A program made the position numbers and the translations under genes. A stretch of 64,000 nucleotides of DNA from Siphonodentalium dalli (Eukaryota > Mollusca > Scaphopoda > Gadilida > Siphonodentaliidae): the NCBI GenBank assembly GCA_032622095.1, contig CP136063.1, positions 267,337,426 through 267,401,425 on the forward strand, in the 5' to 3' direction. A model generated the notes under the pieces. It was not told the origin of the DNA and did no database searches. It saw nothing but the letters and a program-made list of their open reading frames with translations. Shown here piece by piece: positions 11,916 to 26,900 of this stretch (positions are counted from its first letter, which is position 1; each line of letters begins with the position of its first letter).

Positions 11916-14900
11916 CGGGGACATGTGTTCTAGCAGCCTGGTGAAATATTATATCATCATACCTGTTGTGGTTACTGTTTTCATTAATAGCATTAAGCTG
12001 ATGCAGTTAATGCCAGTCACGTATTATTGATTTTAGATTCACAGGTTTCGGGGAATTATACCATTGATGTAGATATCCAATTTGGTATATTGATCACAGG
12101 TGCAACTACCACCCCTAGTTAAGTGGTCCTGCTAATTTGCTGTGATGCTGATGGTCCTGCTGATTTCTACAATGCGGGTAGTCCAAATTTTCAGGGCCTT
12201 TGTCTAATCTGAACAAATGGAGGAAAAGCTATTATGTTTATAAAACATTAAAACACATATACATATACTAGTACATGTGTAACATATTTTAATATTGACA
12301 CTTTTGGTTGTTGCAAACACATGAGAATCCATGATTAAAATAATTTAAAATATATGTTCAAGAATGTTTCATGCAGATGCTTATCTGTTTTCAAATCGCT
12401 CGTATTAGCCAAACAAAGCAATATGACAACTTTATAAAAAATATGGTATATTTCTTAACATCATCAGTTTGCCCTACCAGGATCAAATTAGCAGTATCAT
12501 TTAACCAGGGAGAACTACTGCTAAATATAAATAATAGAGACAGTACAGTTATGTAACATAAACATATAACCCTTTCTTTATTAAAATACTTATTGACCTG
12601 TATTGACGAGTAGGAAATGTTCAGTTCAACAATAGGTCATTAATAGTTAAACTTATTATCTGAACATTTCCTATCAATTAATAGAAAATCATTTGCACCT
12701 GTATTATCTTTTTGTCTGCCTGTTGTCTGCTTTTATTACATGAACATCCTTCAAAATGAATAATAAACCATTCCAATGGATGCTTTAAAAAGTGCATGGG
12801 AGAATCCATTCAGTATAGAAATGATTTACTCAAAGAAACCAAAACAGTTATTCAATTCTACAGTAATGCCCTAAGTAATCGACTCCTTAAACCCCGAGAG
12901 CTTTCCGATGAATGGCAACAAGCCATATTTCCGACTAAATCCTGAAAAGTTACCCATAATTCTGCTGTGTTTAACCCTTTACCCAACAAACCGGCCAAAA
13001 CCAGCCAAATAAAGCTTCAACAGCCTAAAATATCTTCGGTCTGTCTCAATAAAACCATACAAATATGGATATCATTGGAACCGGCTCCTTGACAACATTG
13101 TGATAGTTACAGTTATGCCCTGTGCCAATGCATTCTCTTATATATGCGAGTCGACCATAGGTCGCCTCGCATATATAAGAGAATGCATTGGCCTAAAAAA
13201 AATCTTTTTTTAACACTTTTTACCATTTTTTCTCTTACATTCTTTAACAATTTTATAATTTTTAATGTGTTAAGCCAATGCATTCTCTTATATATGCGAG
13301 GCGACCTATGGTCGACTCGCATATATAAGAGAATGCATTGGCACAGGGCCCTTCTGTTGGGTAAAGGGTTAAGTCGATTACTTAGGGCATTACTGTATGT
13401 CTCTTGAGACTGACACATGGTTTAGCATTTTTGCCAAAACTGAATGTGATTCCATATCGAGATATGTCTGTGGTTATGTTTTATGTTGACGCTTTCTTGG
13501 ATTAGGAATTGGCCCCGGGGACATTGATCCAATAATAATGTGCTCCATCTCTGCCCCGCGCTACACGACTCGTCATTGATTTCGATTGATTCGTGCAGAA
13601 GTTTTCACCGAGTTTGTTATTCTGCTGCCTTCTATTCCTTCCCATGTAATTTTCGCATTGAGCCGGATTGAGGCGATAAAAATAATTTGTGTCTCATACT
13701 GTCATATTCTCACATTGTTTCAACTAATTGTTTCAACGGAATTTAACAGCATTTACAAATTGATTGTATGAGAAGGAACTCTCCGATTCTGATTAGGGAA
13801 ACTGATGGATTTATAAGTTTCTTATTCCACTGTGACTACTCATCAATTCTTGCGATATTTCATGTGATAGTTGTCAGATTCTCTCTATGAATGCCAAGTG
13901 TGGAGATAGCAATAAGCGGTAAGACTTTCGTAAAAGTAGTGACTATTCCCAATATTTATGTTGGCAGTGAAATTTGGTTCCTTTTTGAAGTGAAAAAGCT
14001 GTATCTTATAATACGAAATTGAGAAACCAAAAACTAACTAGAAATTTTGAACTTCCAATTGGAAGTTTGATACTTCCATATAATTATCATATATATTCCT
14101 ATCCAAATCCCCTCTCAATCATTACCTTTCCTATAACACAAACCTTGATCATAACCATACCTATCGGCAACCCGTACCATGTCCCAATACTAAATGTTTC
14201 TATAAGCATAACCATGCTCTAGCCGTAACCATAACCACAATAATTTTAACTATATCTATAACTTTAAAAAGTCATGAAATATAAGTAGTGGCCCACCTTT
14301 TCGATTGTAATTTTGTTTATCTCGATTAATCCGTTCCACAACTAATGAAGTATTTATTTAGTTACAACCATGTATACATGTACTTCAGACCTTATATTAT
14401 GACACATGAACATCATAAACACATCAGTTCGCAAAATAAAAGATGAAGAATGAGGCTACTTTTGAAATTATATTTCTCGTAAAAAGTGACCCCTAGTAGA
14501 CCCCTTTGGTATCATCTAGATGGTCTCCTGTAATTTTATAGAAGACAGACAGAAATTTGCAAATAGACAGTAATGCCCTATGTAATCGACCCCTTAAACA
14601 CTGCAGAATTATGGGTAACTTTTCGGGAGTCAGGAGAGCTTTCGGATGAATGTCAGCAGGCTATATTTCCCACTAAATCTTGAAATGTAACCCATAATTC
14701 TGCTATGTTTAAGGAGTCGATTACTTAGGGCATACTGTATATATAGATGTAAAAATGTTATTAAATTATTCATGAATTCCAAATTAAATCATATGACGTC
14801 AGATGTACCTATCCCATGACGCTCCACGTGACAATTGACTGTGTGTTCCAATTTTTGTTTGTCATGATCCAACCGGTTAGTCACGAATAGCAGGTCAGAC

Positions 14901-17900
14901 CGACAAACAAATGAACACACACACACAGTTCGGTTTTATTAGTATACATACACACATATGTACAATATATATATTTAATTGGCAACGGGAATAAAGAACA
15001 TGCAGGGGTTCCACATACACGCATATGTCTACCTCTTGTGCCTATATTCCAAATTAAGGACTTGAGATGTTAAAAATTATAACTGCAATGGGATGGTATA
15101 TTCTCGTGAAAGTTACAGATAGTTATAGTCTGTCCACAATGAAGTGCGAAGTTTTAAATCAATGCCGATCTGTAATTTGCCAAGACTGTTAAGTCTTGGT
15201 TTATCAGTTTGTCGGGTCAGTGATTTCAACGGCCAGTAATATTAGTGACAGTTATATCTACGTGCAGCAGATATATTTATTTATGAAATAATTATGCGCT
15301 AATGGCAATCACTCACACAACTGATAACACATGTCTTGATTACATCTTATTATAAAATTAGTAACATGCTAAAAAAGAGCCCATATCACCAGAATGGGAC
15401 AAAGGCGAATATGTTTTATTTGAAGTTCTATCATGCTCGGGAACGTTCTAGAAAGATCACTGAAATGTCACTATATATGTGTATCAGGAATCAAGCATTA
15501 AATATAATTCAGAAGCATATCAATATAGCTTAACAGGTAATGCTGTCAAGACACGTTATGTCATTACAAACGTTTATACCGATTGTACTGACTGTCCAAG
15601 ATCGCGAACATTTCCCCAGCTTGTGCGAATTTTGTATACATTTTGGGTTCAAAGTGACTTAGTCGGACAGGTGCGTAACACACTGTGCCATCAGAAATAG
15701 GCCAGCCATGCAGCCAATTCTATTTTAAAGAGCGCGGATTTGGGATAACTGCATTGTGTGAGAACGTAGTATGATTCGCGTACATCTATATGCATTTCAG
15801 TAGGTTGCTTTCCCGAGTAATGGTGCCCTTTTCTGTGCATATAAATAGCACCAAAGTGAACATATGCTTTCTCACCAGCAAAATGATAAATAGCCGATGT
15901 GTTGGAACTGTAGTATACCATAAACAAACATGGCATGTTGAGCTTGTAAAATAGACGGATATTCTTGTAAATATACGGATATGAACGCGCGTATTTTACC
16001 ATTTAATATGTTATCGCAAGTCTTCAAAAGTTAACAATCGTTATTCACACACAAACATAATTAAATACGTCGTTCAATGTGATTATGCTACATAAAACGA
16101 TCACCCATTTCACAATAACGAAATAGCGTATGATGACATTAAACTCTCTTTGCTTGCTTACATACATGTATATCGCGATGTTCCTAACAGTTGAAGGTGT
16201 TTTATTTTAACTAATAGATTGTCATGATATGGTAGCATTCTGGGAATGATATATACATGGCAGCTTATACCTACTCATTCCATATACAATTTGCTTAATT
16301 TTGGTGTGATTCATATTCTTGAATACACGCAGGTGGTGAATTAGTCCGCGCTTTAAGACATATTTGTGTTTATTTTCCGATTAACGGACGAATGTTCGAC
16401 GTCGTTGTCGAACTCTTCCTAAGTTATAACACTTTACATTACGTCTCGTCCTATTAATGCGAAATATGCAATCAGCGATCTTAGCAAACGGGCAATAAAG
16501 TCATACAATTTCACTCGTGCCACATACAGATGATAAAGAGACAGTTTTTAAATGGTCAGATCTAAATTCAACAAACGTATGCTATATACTAGTACCAGAT
16601 GGGAATTTAATACCAAACCTTAGATAGTTACGTTCGGAAATTATGATACCAAAATTAGCGACTTAGGGGCGGCAAGGTTGGGGTGTCGGGCGGGATATGC
16701 TGACTCCCATTCATTCAATTTAAATATATCATATAGAAAATAGTTTCAATTCAATTGAGAACTGCAAGCGAAAGTCCGCGCATAAGACGGATTGTGCTTT
16801 ATGAAAACGTGGTCCATGCGGAGAAGTGTTATAACATTATACGACGGACACCACAGTTTTGTTAATTCTCAAGTGTCAAAGTCGAGAATTATTTTTGTAA
16901 AAAATGGGCGTTTTAAAAAAAGTGAAACAAAAATGAACTACTATTCTAAAACTAATGAATTTTGAGCGTTTTTGGACTCAAAATATGTCAATTTTAAGCC
17001 GCATTGTGATAAAACCGCAGAATCACGGCCGGCTGACAAGACAGACAGCCGACATAGAGTGATTACCCGTTAGCCAATATAACAATTAACGCAGTGCGCC
17101 GAACAGGAATGGAATATATCGCCAGTGGTCATTGGAGTAATTTTTTTTACATTGGCAGTTCCTGGTTTGGTCTTCTGTCTATGTTTAAGATGCTCACATA
17201 GACCAAATCCAGCTGTTGCGCTTCGTCTAGGAGAAGATCTGGGCACAAGCACTTTCTACACATGGACTTTATTAGTACATTTTTCGATGTGTTATAACTT
17301 GGCCATTTATCAACCGATTTACAAAATTCTTTCACGAGTAGCATCAGTACGGCGTATAGATACATGACAGTAAAAATGGTTGGAATCGGTGACAAGAAAA
17401 AAATTAAACAAATTCTGCACCCCTCCCCATGTCAACAAAGTGTATTCGGACCTTGATGAAAATTTTCTGGATTCGTGCCCTTTCGTTAGTTAACACGGTT
17501 ACATAAACCGAATTCAGCTGCTTGGCTTCTTATAAGAGAAGATCTGGGCACAAACTTTTTCCAAAATGTTTTATTAAGGGCCATAACTCTGGAAAGTAAG
17601 TTAGGACGTAAACCTAAATGTTTCATTCAGTTGTAACTTGGCAAGGTGCATATACCTACCAAATTTCAATGATTTATCTTTTTAACTTTCTGAGATATAA
17701 GGGTTACAAAATATATTAAGAAGAAGCATAAATAATAATAGTGAAAACTAAAAAATTGAATAACAATATACTTCCATATTAAAATATGGAAGTATAATTA
17801 TCTCAAAAGTTGTTAAGAGTTAGATTTAAAGGATTAGGGATTGCTGTAGCTTAATTCTATGTTTTATGAGTCGTGCAAAACTGATCCCATATTAACACCA

Positions 17901-20900
17901 TTGTCTAAACTGAATGTGATCCTATTTCTAGATACATGTATGTCTGTGGTTATGTTTTATATTGACGCTCTCTCGGATTAGGAATTGGCCCCGGGGACAT
18001 TGATCCAATAATAATGTGCTCCATCTCTGCATGCTGCCCCTCGCTACACGACTCGTCATTGATTTCGATTGATTCGTGCAGAAGTTTTCACTGAGTTTGT
18101 TATTCTGCTGTTTTCTCCTCCTTCCCGCGTAATTTTCATGTTGAGAGGATAAAAATAATTTGTGTCTCATACTGTCACATTGTTTCAACTTATCAACTAA
18201 TTGTTTCAACTGAATTTAACAGTATTTACAAATTGATTGTATGAGAAGGAACTCTCCGATTCTGATTAGGGAAACTGATGGATTTATAAGTTTCTTATTC
18301 CACTAGCTGTGACTACTCATCAATTCTTGCGATATTTCATGTAATAGTTGTCGCATGTGAGAAGTCAGATTCTCTCTATGAATGCCAAGTGTGGAGATAA
18401 CAATAAGCAGTAAGACTTTCGTAAAAGTAGTGACTTTTCACAATATTTATGTTGTCAGTGAAATTTGGTTATTTTTTAAAGTGAATTAGCTGTATCTGAA
18501 AATAAATAATCGAGAAACCAAAAACTATTTATCTCAAAAGTTGGTAACAGTTAGATTTAAATGATTAGGAATTGCTGTAACTTTTAATTCTATGTTTTAT
18601 GAGTCATGCAAAACTGATCCCATATTAACACCATTGCCTGAACTAAATACGATCCTATTTCTAGATGTGTCTGTGGTTATGTTTTATATGGACACTTTCT
18701 TGGATTAGAATTGGCCCCAGGGATGTTGGTCCGATAATAACTGCAAAACATTGAGTAGTTGGTTCAGTTTTTATGAATTTTCTGACTATTTTGTCACATA
18801 AAATAAAACAAATATGATGAGTAACTGGAAATGATTTTTAGCATTCTGGAAGAAGTACATATCCCTCATACATGTTTAAAATATCATGCAAAAACTACTA
18901 GTATGAAAGATAACAAAGTTATAATTAGTTTTAAAGACCCACTCTAAATCTCCCACAGTAAATGCATGCGATTTCCAACACGTGGCAATGATACTTTCGT
19001 TCAACAACAGTCAAAAGTGTTATCTGTAAATTGATCTACGGCTCCATTGACTGTAGTGTATGACATTATTCCTCTACAAGTTGAGCTACTGTGTCATTGA
19101 CACATTCATAAGTGATAATTTCAAATGTTGCTAGTGTCAAGAGAAAATATTCTTGTTATACAAACTTTTTCTGAAAATTCTGGAAAAAAAACCCAATCAA
19201 ATTTTACAATTATAATTGGGTACATTTCTACTTCTCTGTGTTCAAAAGTAGTCTTATTCCTTCCGTATCACATGTGTCTTTTCCTCAATATAAAGGCTAT
19301 CCCATAGATAGAATAGTTTGAAAATTTCGAACTAAGCAAAGCTATTTTTTTAGGTTCGGAAATGAAATGCTTGAAAATAGAAGTTTTTCCCCTAAAATGG
19401 ATTTTAGAGGGTAATAGAGGAAGTATTATACATATTATGTGTTCGTGGACGATATCAACTTCGTCAGAACGGCTCACATGCTGCTCCAAAATAATGAGAT
19501 TATGTAATATACATGTATGTTATACTAATCTCTAGTGAAGTTGCCACCACCAATATATGCTGTGTCCATAGCATTTGTGGCATATTCCCTAAATTGAAAA
19601 ACTCAAAATAGTGAACTTGGGATTATATTTGTACTCAAATGCTATGTATAGTACAGAGACATGAAGAGAGTTAGCCTAAATATAACCACTTAAATTGCAT
19701 TTATGATATACCTCATGTATTTGTTTACAATAACTGAGAGCTTTCCGATGAATGGCAAAAAGCCATATCTACGACTAAATCCTGAAAAATTACCCATAAT
19801 TCTGCTGTGGTTAAGGAGTCAATTATTTAGGGCATTACTGTAGTTGGCACTCAACGTGTTAAAGTGCGGTAGTGGGTGTCTCATATGTCTTCATGCTCTA
19901 TCCTTATGAGACACTTGTCACACTTGTCATTGTAGTGGACATGAATTGTTGTTTTGTTAGGTGTATACAGAAACTTCCTGTTACGAATATGCGGAATATG
20001 CCGTGGCTGTTTTATACTGGGTCTCCACAAGTGTTGGACACACAGATAGCTAGGAAAGAGCTATATTTTAGTTCATTTATACCAATCTATTATTATTTGT
20101 ATACCCTGTAGACTGCAAGAGGCTAATACTAACACAAGTACATGTAGTGGACCCTGGATATATTTTGAATATTCCTTGATTTATATCTCCAAAGATAAAG
20201 ATATTCAGGCATAGGAAGTTACATATATATTTATATGGATCACTCTGCTGATGCAAGTCTTTCAGGGTAAGACTGTATTAACTCTTTCTACACTGAATGG
20301 ATTCTCCCACTCAGTTATAAAAGTATACATTTGAATGGTCTATTATTCATCTGGAAGGGTGTTCAGGGAAATCAAGCAGACGACAGAAAATAAAAGTACA
20401 GAAGAGTCATATTTATTGGAGGGAAATGGTCAGATAATAAGTTCAATATACTATGGTCATTTTGTTGAGCTTATTATCTGAACATTTCCTAAGGGATAAC
20501 TACTCATCAATGAGTACCTACTAGTATAGGGTTAAAGATGGTTGATCTGTTCCCCAAACGTTTAATATAGATTTCTAGGTATAAAATATTTACATTGCAT
20601 TTTCATTGCAACATGTTTTTTTTTACTATAAAATCTAACTTTAAAAAAACTTTAAATTGATATATGTGCAACACTATATATTTCTCATGTGTGTTTTGGT
20701 AATAATTAATTCATTGAAATGTGTATGGAAAGGGAGTTTCAATGAAATTTTGTTGTTATTGGAAGTTCAGCCTTGAAGAGATAGATACTATATTATAATA
20801 TAAATGAGCTTGTTCAGGTATTTCAAATTATACCTTACAATGTTATGTTCCCATGAATTACATTGATGCATGTTACATGTACATGATGCAAATTCCATTT

Positions 20901-23900
20901 GACTTGACAATCTTTTGATCATGGAAGGATAACAATAATTTGGCCTCCGGTGTAATTCTTTCGTCATTGCACTATTGTGCCATAAACCATGGCCAACTTT
21001 AACATAACACTCAAGTGCAGTTTGGTGACTGTTTAAAACCTATCCAGTGACTAATGCACACATGGTCATGCTATGTACATAAGATATCTCCTATTTATAT
21101 ATTCAGATGAGTACTTTAATACTGTATTTAAGTACTCATCTGAATATGTAAAAGGAAATATCTTATAAAAAATATCTTGTAAACCATACAGATATACATG
21201 TATATTTACTATTTAAAGCTCATATGAATATATAACAGGAAATATCCCATTAAGGGGTTTCCATGCCTGAGCTATGTCAGGAGGTGGAAAGTTTAGATGG
21301 ACCTACACAAAATACTACTTACAGTAATGCCCTAAATAATCGACTCCTTAACTGGTTCAGTGCTGAAAGCCCATATTTGGACCTAGTCCAAGTCTTCTCG
21401 TACTAAAGCCGGCTAAGATATCGGGATGGAGGTGCCGGTCTTTAGTCCGAGTTCCAGGCCCATGCATTCCTTTGACAGGACTTAAGCGTTAGTGATCCGC
21501 TCAAATAAAACCACAATTATATGAAATAAAATATCACAATTGCTACAATAAACGGATAGTTTCCGCAGAAGACATGCTATTTTATCTGAAACCCACATCG
21601 GTTGTGAATTGAAAGCGGTAATTTAATGTGAAAAGAAACATTTGCCGCAGTGTTTACATATTTTTTAAAGTATGCGAACTCAGTTGACCTTGCGAACTGC
21701 GTTCGGCATTTTCCGTTGAAAATATTCCGTAGATTTTGGACAACAACGCAAATTACGATGAATTCTCCATTGTAATCGTAAGTATGTGTGTCAATAAATA
21801 AAATAATAAATAGATTAATTAAACATTGGAGATATAAATGTAATACACTAAATAAATGAACCTTAAGTTTGAAAAGTCCCACTAAAACGGAAGAACTATA
21901 TTTCGAAACTGTGTGATTCGGTTCTCCGATTATTTTATCAACACAGATGTCAAATGCACATCACGCATGGCAAGTCAGACACAAGAGTTCTAATTTGCTC
22001 CAATTTTGACAAGTTGCTTGCGAAAATTGTCAACAAAACTACCGTTCTGATCCTCCATTATGTCATTAAGTTTTTAGTGCGGGAATTGTTCTGAAAGCAC
22101 ATAGAAAACTGGACTTTCGGGCGATCGGTTTTCGCTATTTTTGTTCGGAAAACCCGCGCTATATATAGAAACGGAAAGTAGAATTAGTAGAACAAACAGC
22201 GGATTATGCCGAACTTATTCGGACCACTTCGGCTTTCGGTTAAAATGTAAACAAACAGAGAAACAAATCGATGTGTGTGGCAATCAACCGGAATATTCTA
22301 TGTGTAATTTAACATTAAAGTTAGATTATTATACACCATTATGACCATAAGATGTAAGCCTTTCCGATGCATATAGCATCATGTATTGATTTGCTAGGTA
22401 AATCCAGTAAAATACACCACAAATTCCCGCCACAGATCGTGGGCGTAAGTCGTGTCAAAGGATTGGTATACAAGCGGTCTTGGACTAAAGACCAGCATCG
22501 CCATCCCAATATCTTAGCTGGTTTTAGTACAAGAAGACTTGGACTAATTTGGACCCTATGTCAGAGTGCTGGAAGCCCATATCTGGGCTTTGGCGATGAC
22601 ACTGTATTGCTTGTTTGTCAGGTAATAGTTTTTTAAATATTGCTACATATATAATTACATTGGGACATTGTAAAGTTTGAATGGATGCCGACCGATAAAA
22701 TTGTCAGAAAATGTACTTATATTACGAAAAATTGTTTTTCACAACGGCGTCCGACAACCAAGCTCATAACCATAACCTAAATAATAGACAATTCCAACAG
22801 TTACCTTTATAACTGATGGGAGAATCAATTTAGTAAAGGAAAGGGTTAAACACTGCCACGTGGGCTTTAATTTCTTGAGATGTCTCCAATAATGACTGTC
22901 GAGGAGAAATTAGTGCTTCCAGCTACCTATATACTAAGGCCTACTGACTCTTGGCAGTTGCAACGAATCATAATTAGCAATTGAATCATCATTAGTATTT
23001 GTCTGGCATTCCTTGGTGAGGGGGCATGACGAGGGGGATAGGGGACTAATTAGGATGACAGGAGAGTTATTAGGTTTCATTCCTTGGTGAGGGGGCATGA
23101 CGAGGGGGACAGGGGACTAATTGGGATGACAGGAGAATTATTAGGTTTCATTCCTTGGTGAGGGGGCATGACGAGGGGGACAGGGGACTAATTAGGATGA
23201 CAGGAGAGTTATTAGGTTTCATTCCTTGGTGAGGGGGCATGACGAGGGGGATAGGGGACTAATTAGGATGACAGGAGAGTTATTAGGTTTCATTCCTTGG
23301 TGAGGGGGCATGACGAGGGGGATAGGGGACTAATTAGGATGACAGGAGAGTTATTAGGTTTCATTCCTTGGTGAGGGGGCATGACGAGGGGGATAGGGGA
23401 CTAATTAGGATGACAGGAGAGTTATTAGGTTTCATTCCTTGGTGAGGGGGCATGACGATGGGGATAGGGGACTAATTAGGATGACAGGAGAGTTATTAGG
23501 TTTCATTCCTTGGTGAGGGGGCATGACGAGGGGGATAGGGGACTAATTAGGATGACAGGAGAGTTATTAGGTTTCATTCCTTGGTGAGGGGGCATGACGA
23601 GGGGGATAGGGGACTAATTAGGATGACAGGAGAGTTATTAGGTTTCATTCCTTGGTGAGGGGGCATGACGAGGGGGACAGGGGACTAATTAGGATGACAG
23701 GAGAGTTATTAGGTTTCATTCCTTGGTGAGGGGGCATGACGAGGGGGATAGGGGACTAATTAGGATGACAGGAGAGTTATTAGGTTTCATTCCTTGGTGA
23801 GGGGGCATGACGAGGGGGATACGGGACTAATTAGGATGACAGGAGAGTTATTAGGTTTCATTCCTTGGTGAGGGGGCATGACGAGGGGGATAGGGGACTA

Positions 23901-26900
23901 ATTAGGATGATAGGAGAGTTATTAGGTTTCATTCCTTGGTGAGGGGGCATGACGAGGGGGATAGGGGACTAATTAGGATGACAGGAGAGTTATTAGGTTT
24001 CATTCCTTGGTGAGGGGGCATGACGAGGGGGATAGGGGACTAATTAGGATGACAGGAGAGTTATTAGGTTTCATTCCTTGGTGAGGGGGCATGACGAGGG
24101 GGATAGGGGACTAATTAGGATGACAGGAGAGTTATTAGGTTTCATTCCTTGGTGAGGGGGCATGACGAGGGGGATAGGGGACTAATTAGGATGACAGGAG
24201 AGTTATTAGGTTTCATTCCTTGGTGAGGGGGTATGACGAGGGGGATAGGGGACTAATTAGGATGACAGGAGAGTTATTAGGTTTCATTCCTTGGTGAGGG
24301 GGCATGACGAGGGGGATAGGGGACTAATTAGGATGACAGGAGAGTTATTAGGTTTCATTCCTTGGTGAGGGGGCATGACGAGGGGGATAGGGGACTAATT
24401 AGGATGACAGGAGAGTTATTAGGTTTCATTCCTTGGTGAGGGGGCATGACGAGGGGGATAGGGGACTAATTAGGATGACAGGAGAGTTATTAGGTTTCAT
24501 TCCTTGGTGAGGGGGCATGACGAGGGGGATAGGGGACTAATTAGGATGACAGGAGAGTTATTAGGTTTCATTCCTTGGTGAGGGGGCGTGACGAGGGGGA
24601 TAGGGGACTAATTAGGATCACAGGAGAGTTATTAGGTTTCATTCCTTGGTGAGGGGGCATGACGAGGGGGATAGGGGACTAATTAGGATGACAGGAGAGT
24701 TATTAGGTTTCATTCCTTGGTGAGGGGGCATGACGAGGGGGATAGGGGACTAATTAGTATGACAGGAGAGTTATTAGGTTTCATTCCTTGGTGAGGGGGC
24801 GTGACGAGGGGGATAGGGGACTAATTAGGATGACAGGAGAGTTATTAGGTTTCATTCCTTGGTGAGGGGGCGTGACGAGGGGGATAGGGGACTAATTAGG
24901 ATGACAGGAGAGTTATTAGGTTTCATTCCTTGGTGAGGGGGCATGACGAGGGGGACAGGGGACTAATTAGGATGACAGGAGAGTTATTAGGTTTCATTCC
25001 TTGGTGAGGGGGCATGACGAGGGGGATAGGGGACTAATTAGGATGACAGGAGAGTTATTAGGTTTCATTCCTTGGTGAGGGGGCGTGACGAGGGGGATAG
25101 GGGACTAATTAGGATGACACGAGAGTTATTAGGTTTCATTCCTTGGTGAGGGGGCGTGACGAGGGGGATAGGGGACTAATTAGGATGACACGAGAGTTAT
25201 TAGGTTTCATTCCATGGTGAGGGGGCATAACGAGGGGGATAGGGGACTAATTAGGATGACAGGAGAGTTATTAGGTTTCATTCCTTGGTGAGGGGGCATG
25301 ACGAGGGGGGATAGGGGACTAATTAGGATGACAGGAGAGTTATTAGGTTTCATTCCTTGGTGAGGGGGCATGACGAGGGGGATAGGGGACTAATTAGGAT
25401 GACAGGAGAGTTATTAGGTTTCATTCCTTGGTGAGGGGGCATGACGAGGGGGATAGGGGACTAATTGGGATGACAGGAGAGTTATTAGGTTTCATTCCTT
25501 GGTGAGGGGGCATGACGATGGGGATAGGGGACTAATTAGGATGACAGGAGAGATATTAGGTTTCATTCCTTGGTGAGGGGGCATGACGAGGGGGATAGGG
25601 GACTAATTAGGATGACAGGAGAGTTATTAGGTTTCATTCCTTGGTGAGGGGGCATGACGAGGGGGATAGGGGACTAATTAGGATGACAGGAGAGTTATTA
25701 GGTTTCATTCCTTGGTGAGGGGGCATGACGAGGGGGATAGGGGACTAATTAGGATGACAGGAGAGTTATTAGGTTTCATTCCTTGGTGAGGGGGCATGAC
25801 GAGGGGGATAGGGGACTAATTAGGATGACAGGAGAGTTATTAGGTTTCATTCCTTGGTGAGGGGGCATGACGAGGGGGATAGGGGACTAATTAGGATGAC
25901 AGGAGAGTTATTAGGTTTCATTCCTTGGTGAGGGGGCATGATGAGGGGGACAGGGGACTAATTAGGATGACAGGAGAGTTATTAGGTTTCATTCCTTGGT
26001 GAGGGGGCATGACGAGGGGGACAGGGGACTAATTAGGATGACAGGAGAGTTATTAGGTTTCATTCCTTGGTGAGGGGGCATGACGAGGGGGATAGGGGAC
26101 TAATTAGGATGACAGGAGAGTTATTAGGTTTCATTCCTTGGTGAGGGGGCATGACGATGGGGATAGGGGACTAATTAGGATGACAGGAGAGTTATTAGGT
26201 TTCATTCCTTGGTGAGGGGGCATGACGAGGGGGATAGGGGACTAATTAGGATGACAGGAGAGTTATTAGGTTTCATTCCTTGGTGAGGGGGCATGACGAG
26301 GGGGATAGGGGACTAATTAGGATGACAGGAGAGTTATTAGGTTTCATTCCTTGGTGAGGGGGCATGACGATGGGGATAGGGGACTAATTAGGATGACAGG
26401 AGAGTTATTAGGTTTCATTCCTTGGTGAGGGGGCATGACGAGGGGGATAGGGGACTAATTAGGATGACAGGAGAGTTATTAGGTTTCATTCCTTGGTGAG
26501 GGGGCATGACGATGGGGATAGGGGACTAATTAGGATGACAGGAGAGTTATTAGGTTTCATTCCTTGGTGAGGGGGCATGACGAGGGGGACAGGGGACTAA
26601 GTAGGATGACAGGAGAGTTATTAGGTTTCATTCCTTGGTGAGGGGGCATGACGAGGGGGACAGGGGACTAATTAGGATGACAGGAGAGTTATTAGGTTTC
26701 ATTCCTTGGTGAGGGGGCATGACGATGGGGATAGGGGACTAATTAGGATGACAGGAGAGTTATTAGGTTTCATTCCTTGGTGAGGGGGCATGACGAGGGG
26801 GATAGGGGACTAATTAGGATGACAGGAGAGTTTTTAGGTTTCATTCCTTGGTGAGGGGGCATGACGAGGGGGATAGGGGACTAATTAGGATGACAGGAGA

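Noticed and set aside
15691-16002. 103-codon - strand ORF
   Set aside because: No recognised domain, no TATA or splice context; compatible with chance in a 64 kb window.
22920-23012. An exon seed for the 71 bp array, by analogy with the 41 bp array
   Set aside because: The unit has a donor-like cttg|gtgagg, but the sequence before the first unit has stops near it and no convincing acceptor or homology, so exon origin cannot be supported.
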